Shown here in pieces: positions 61,474-64,000 of a stretch of DNA of 64,000 nucleotides. The stretch lies in contig JAWWAY010000012.1 of assembly GCA_033721235.1 (NCBI GenBank), forward strand, positions 1-64,000, given 5' to 3'. Each line of letters starts with the position of its first letter. The first letter of the stretch is position 1. The translations under genes and the position numbers were made by a program. The notes under the pieces are model-generated. The model was not told the origin of the DNA, made no database searches, and saw nothing but the letters and a program-made list of their open reading frames with translations. This DNA comes from UBA5078 sp033721235 (lineage in GTDB: Bacteria > Pseudomonadota > Gammaproteobacteria > Pseudomonadales > Pseudohongiellaceae).

Positions 61474-63594
61474 CTAAAAAGTAGTCTTAAGCTTCAATTT
61501 AAGTTTTCGGCCGCCGCCATCGAAGCATGAGTCTTCAATTTCGTTGATATTGCCAAGAGCTACAAGTCCGTCGAAGCGCATTCTTTCGCGACAATTCTCA
61601 ACGCCCAAGACATTGTCTACTTGGAGTCGTAAAGTGGTGTTATTAAACGCGACCTTAGAGACAAAAGCCTTCATCCACAGGCCATCGTCGTCGGTGCTTA
61701 GCGTGTTTACATCGACAGACTTGTTTCCGCCACTGAAGTTTTGACGCATATCGAAGCCATAGCTTAGCCCCATAGAGGTTATATCATGGCGGAAATCGAT
61801 AGTGGCATAGCCTCGCCCGTTGAAGCGTCTGTCTTGACCAAGGATAGGATCATAGACATAGGAGTCGAACACATTGAGGCTGCTGGTCAATACAGCATCA
61901 GGCAGGCCTAAGAAGCCAAGGCGAGTGCTGGCGTCTAGGTACAGGCCATAGCGTCGACCGTTACCAAGATTGCCAGTTGTGGACTCTGGCTTGAGAGGGT
62001 CATCGGAGACATTGATCTTGTCGATCACATTATCGATGTCACGGTAGAATGCTCGGGCGCTGAGAACGCCACCATCGTTTGGTAAGCGGTACTCCAGTGT
62101 CATCTCGTAACGATTCTCAAGTTCCTGAGACAGGTCTGGATTGCCGGCTTCCGTGTCTTTGTCATTGTCCGAACCATTGGTTGAGGCTGTAAAGCTGCTA
62201 AAGCTAAGCTGTGACACGACGCGCTCGATAGTGGCACGCAACTGGAGAGAGCTATTTATGTCGAAACGATAGTCCAGCTTGGGGCGAATAAAGTCGAAGT
62301 CACGGCTTTGGTTCGCTGTTCCACTTTGCTCGATAGTGGATACTTCATAAAGTAATGTGCTTTCCAGTGACATACGATCATTAAGAGTCCAGTTATGGAC
62401 CGCAAAACCTTCATAACGCATCTCTTCCACGGTAGAGCCTGGGTTGGTGGCTTTGATGACTATATCTCCCGTTTCGGATGAGGGCGAACCTATGAATAAC
62501 TCCGTGTCTAAGATCGTCTGTGCTCGCTCTAGTCCAACTCGCATATCCTGAGTATCACTTAGGCGCCAGTTGTAATTGGTTTGCGCGATGCGTTCCCTTG
62601 TGCGTGAGTTAGATTCGAGGTAAAGATTTTGGCTGCTCACGCCGCCAGAGATATCAAAGCGCTCATTTAGGGAATCTCGAATCTCTTCATTGCTAACAAA
62701 AAGGAATTGAAAACGGCTGTTATTGTCAAAGCTATGCTCGTAATTGCCACCAATTTCCCAGTTGCTGCGATCGTATTCGCGGTCCTCGTACTCGCCACGA
62801 TAAGCAATTGGGTTGCCAGGCGAGAAGAAATTGCGATTGAGCTCTGCAGGGTGTCCCTCTTCAGACATAAGCGCATTGAACTGGAAGCGGTCTCGCTCCA
62901 TGTCATAGCCTAAGTTCATACTGGTAGAGTATTTAGTCTTAGGGCGAATCATCTCCTCGGTGTAGTACTCGTTGAGACTAAGGTCTGGCGCGTAGCTGTA
63001 TTCCAGTCGAGCAGGGTGGTTGTACTGTGGCTCTGCCTCTAAGTTAAACAGGTAGTTAAGGTCGCCTGTTTGACCGCCGTATGAAAACGAGCCTCCCTCG
63101 TCGATCGTGCCATCTTCGTGCGCCTCGAGATCGACTTCAGCGGAGATGCTAGAGCGTCTGTTAGCTTCTTTTAAAACCACATTGACGACTTGGCTGGCGC
63201 CGCGCACATCTAGCTCGCTTGAAGAACCGCGAATCAGCTCGATGCGCTCAACTTGATCGGCGGCTATGCGCGATAATTGGCTTGTGGCGGAGTTATCTTT
63301 GCCTGCTAGGCGCTTGCCATCAATTAGCAAGTCGCCACCAGAGCCTAGACCTCTGCCACCGCCGCTGTTGCCGCGAACATTGACACCGGGAATGCGGGTG
63401 ACCATATCGTTTGCTGAAACAGGCGTGTATTGATCGAAGTAGGATGCTGGGTAGACGACTGTTGAGTCGCTTTCTTCTTGTGCGGCTGCTCCTTGGAAGC
63501 TGCTACTGAGAGCGATAGCAAGGGCTAGAATGGAGGGGCGAACTGATGTAATACCAAACTTCATAAATGATTTAGCGCTGGGGCTAGAGGTCAT
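61474..63594 (-). CDS. TonB-dependent receptor
   Basis: A 706-residue outer membrane receptor with a signal peptide (cut near AAAQ-EESD), a plug domain (DMVTRIPGVNVRGNSGGGRG, LLIDGKRLAGKDN, VERIELIRGSSSE) and a beta-barrel ending in LKLKTTF. The plug resembles the outer membrane beta-barrel/colicin-type receptors. GGAG lies 6 nt before the ATG. No Fur or Pho box is clear upstream. It may share a task with the copper protein operon downstream on the same strand, but the 128-nt gap gives no proof. Confidence 0.9.
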   Translation of the reverse strand: MTSSPSAKSFMKFGITSVRPSILALAIALSSSFQGAAAQEESDSTVVYPASYFDQYTPVSANDMVTRIPGVNVRGNSGGGRGLGSGGDLLIDGKRLAGKDNSATSQLSRIAADQVERIELIRGSSSELDVRGASQVVNVVLKEANRRSSISAEVDLEAHEDGTIDEGGSFSYGGQTGDLNYLFNLEAEPQYNHPARLEYSYAPDLSLNEYYTEEMIRPKTKYSTSMNLGYDMERDRFQFNALMSEEGHPAELNRNFFSPGNPIAYRGEYEDREYDRSNWEIGGNYEHSFDNNSRFQFLFVSNEEIRDSLNERFDISGGVSSQNLYLESNSRTRERIAQTNYNWRLSDTQDMRVGLERAQTILDTELFIGSPSSETGDIVIKATNPGSTVEEMRYEGFAVHNWTLNDRMSLESTLLYEVSTIEQSGTANQSRDFDFIRPKLDYRFDINSSLQLRATIERVVSQLSFSSFTASTNGSDNDKDTEAGNPDLSQELENRYEMTLEYRLPNDGGVLSARAFYRDIDNVIDKINVSDDPLKPESTTGNLGNGRRYGLYLDASTRLGFLGLPDAVLTSSLNVFDSYVYDPILGQDRRFNGRGYATIDFRHDITSMGLSYGFDMRQNFSGGNKSVDVNTLSTDDDGLWMKAFVSKVAFNNTTLRLQVDNVLGVENCRERMRFDGLVALGNINEIEDSCFDGGGRKLKLKLKTTF

Positions 63595-63985
63595 GTCTAC
63601 TCCGGAAGTTAACTAAAAAACGTCGGTCAATATTTATAGTTATTATTTCCGCTCAATGCCCGACATGGCTTTGACTGAATAAAAAGGGCTAATCTTACCG
63701 AAAATACGCAGTTTTTTATAGTGACAAATTGCAAGGAATGGCGAGCAAATGCTCGAAATTGTCTCTAATTTGTAGTTAAATGGGCGTTTTGCGAGGGGTG
63801 AAAGTCGCTCAGTTATATCTGCATTTCTTTGCTCTTTAGGGCTCGATTGAGCATAATGCGCAACTGATTTGATATTGAGTAGATTGCTCAATGCTAGCTG
63901 CTTTTTTTCCTTATATGTCAGGTGATTACCCTCCAAAGTAAGTCACTGAATTTTACGTTTTTGCTGATTTGAGAGAGATTTAACT
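63595..63985. other. Intergenic stretch at the window end
   Basis: An AT-rich gap of 391 bp between the receptor gene and the next gene. It holds a small inverted repeat ATTGAG/CTCAAT (63874-63892). A minus-strand frame here has no good start or family features. It should contain the receptor promoter and that of the next gene. Confidence 0.4.
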
Positions 63986-64000
63986 ATGCAACGCGAATCA
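63986..64000 (+). CDS. Start of a further gene (partial)
   Basis: ATG CAA CGC GAA TCA at the very end, preceded by GAGAGAG with suitable spacing. Only five codons are in view, so nothing can be said about its product. Confidence 0.35.

Noticed and set aside
63643..63936. Minus-strand frame of 97 codons near the window end
   Set aside because: No credible start or family feature, low-complexity AT-rich DNA; treated as non-coding.

Overview
The window looks like chromosomal DNA of a marine-type gammaproteobacterium, possibly a Cellvibrionales relative; this placement is an inference from protein character only. It opens with the last bases of a 5S rRNA gene and its terminator, so an rRNA operon ends here. 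Base composition is moderate and even. I see no insertion sequences, prophage, CRISPR array, integron or tRNA gene. Most genes are core or metabolic, so the interest lies mainly in regulation and a few odd protein sets.

Region by region: 0-7 kb holds a second-type elongation factor G, two c-type cytochromes, and an NqrB/RnfD-like membrane protein fused to Sel1-type Cys repeats, overlapped by a SUMF1-domain secreted protein. 7-15.9 kb holds the sodium pump oxaloacetate decarboxylase oadGAB, a PIN-PhoH ATPase, an EAL-CBS-GGDEF protein, serine acetyltransferase cysE and an ExeA/MshM-like ATPase. 16-22 kb has a chemoreceptor, a secreted NTF2-like protein, a GT-C glycosyltransferase and the iron store pair bfd-bfr behind a Fur box.

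22-40 kb is a nearly complete phosphate island: ppx, ppk1, pstS, pstCAB-phoU, a porin, phoR and phoB, followed by a TonB-dependent receptor and a secreted beta-helix-like protein. Seven candidate Pho boxes (7-4-7 direct repeats), most with a -10 hexamer 10 nt downstream, stand before ppk1, pstS, pstC, the porin, phoB, the receptor and the beta-helix gene. The last two therefore look like undescribed members of the Pho regulon. pstC appears to have its own Pho promoter so close to its ATG that the mRNA may be leaderless.

40.6-50.5 kb holds an OmpA-type porin, ubiC, a family III CoA-transferase, a secreted protein with a TonB-C-like end, an acetylornithine-type aminotransferase, and a lipid or xenobiotic catabolic set (MDR reductase, two SDRs, an acyl-CoA dehydrogenase). 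The aminotransferase is preceded by what reads as a transcription attenuator: a TTGACA promoter, a 37-codon leader peptide with alternating Arg-Ala codons, an intrinsic terminator, and an antiterminator segment that pairs with the terminator. An arginine-responsive leader of this kind is the strongest candidate for something new here.

50.6-64 kb holds a COG2907-type FAD protein, a ToxR-like membrane regulator, an HtrA protease, a serine hydrolase, nfsA, another family III CoA-transferase, a tiny CxxCxGxG protein, an exported methyltransferase, a cupredoxin/DUF3034/lipoprotein truncated haemoglobin operon and a second TonB-dependent receptor. The first codons of another gene lie at the very end.
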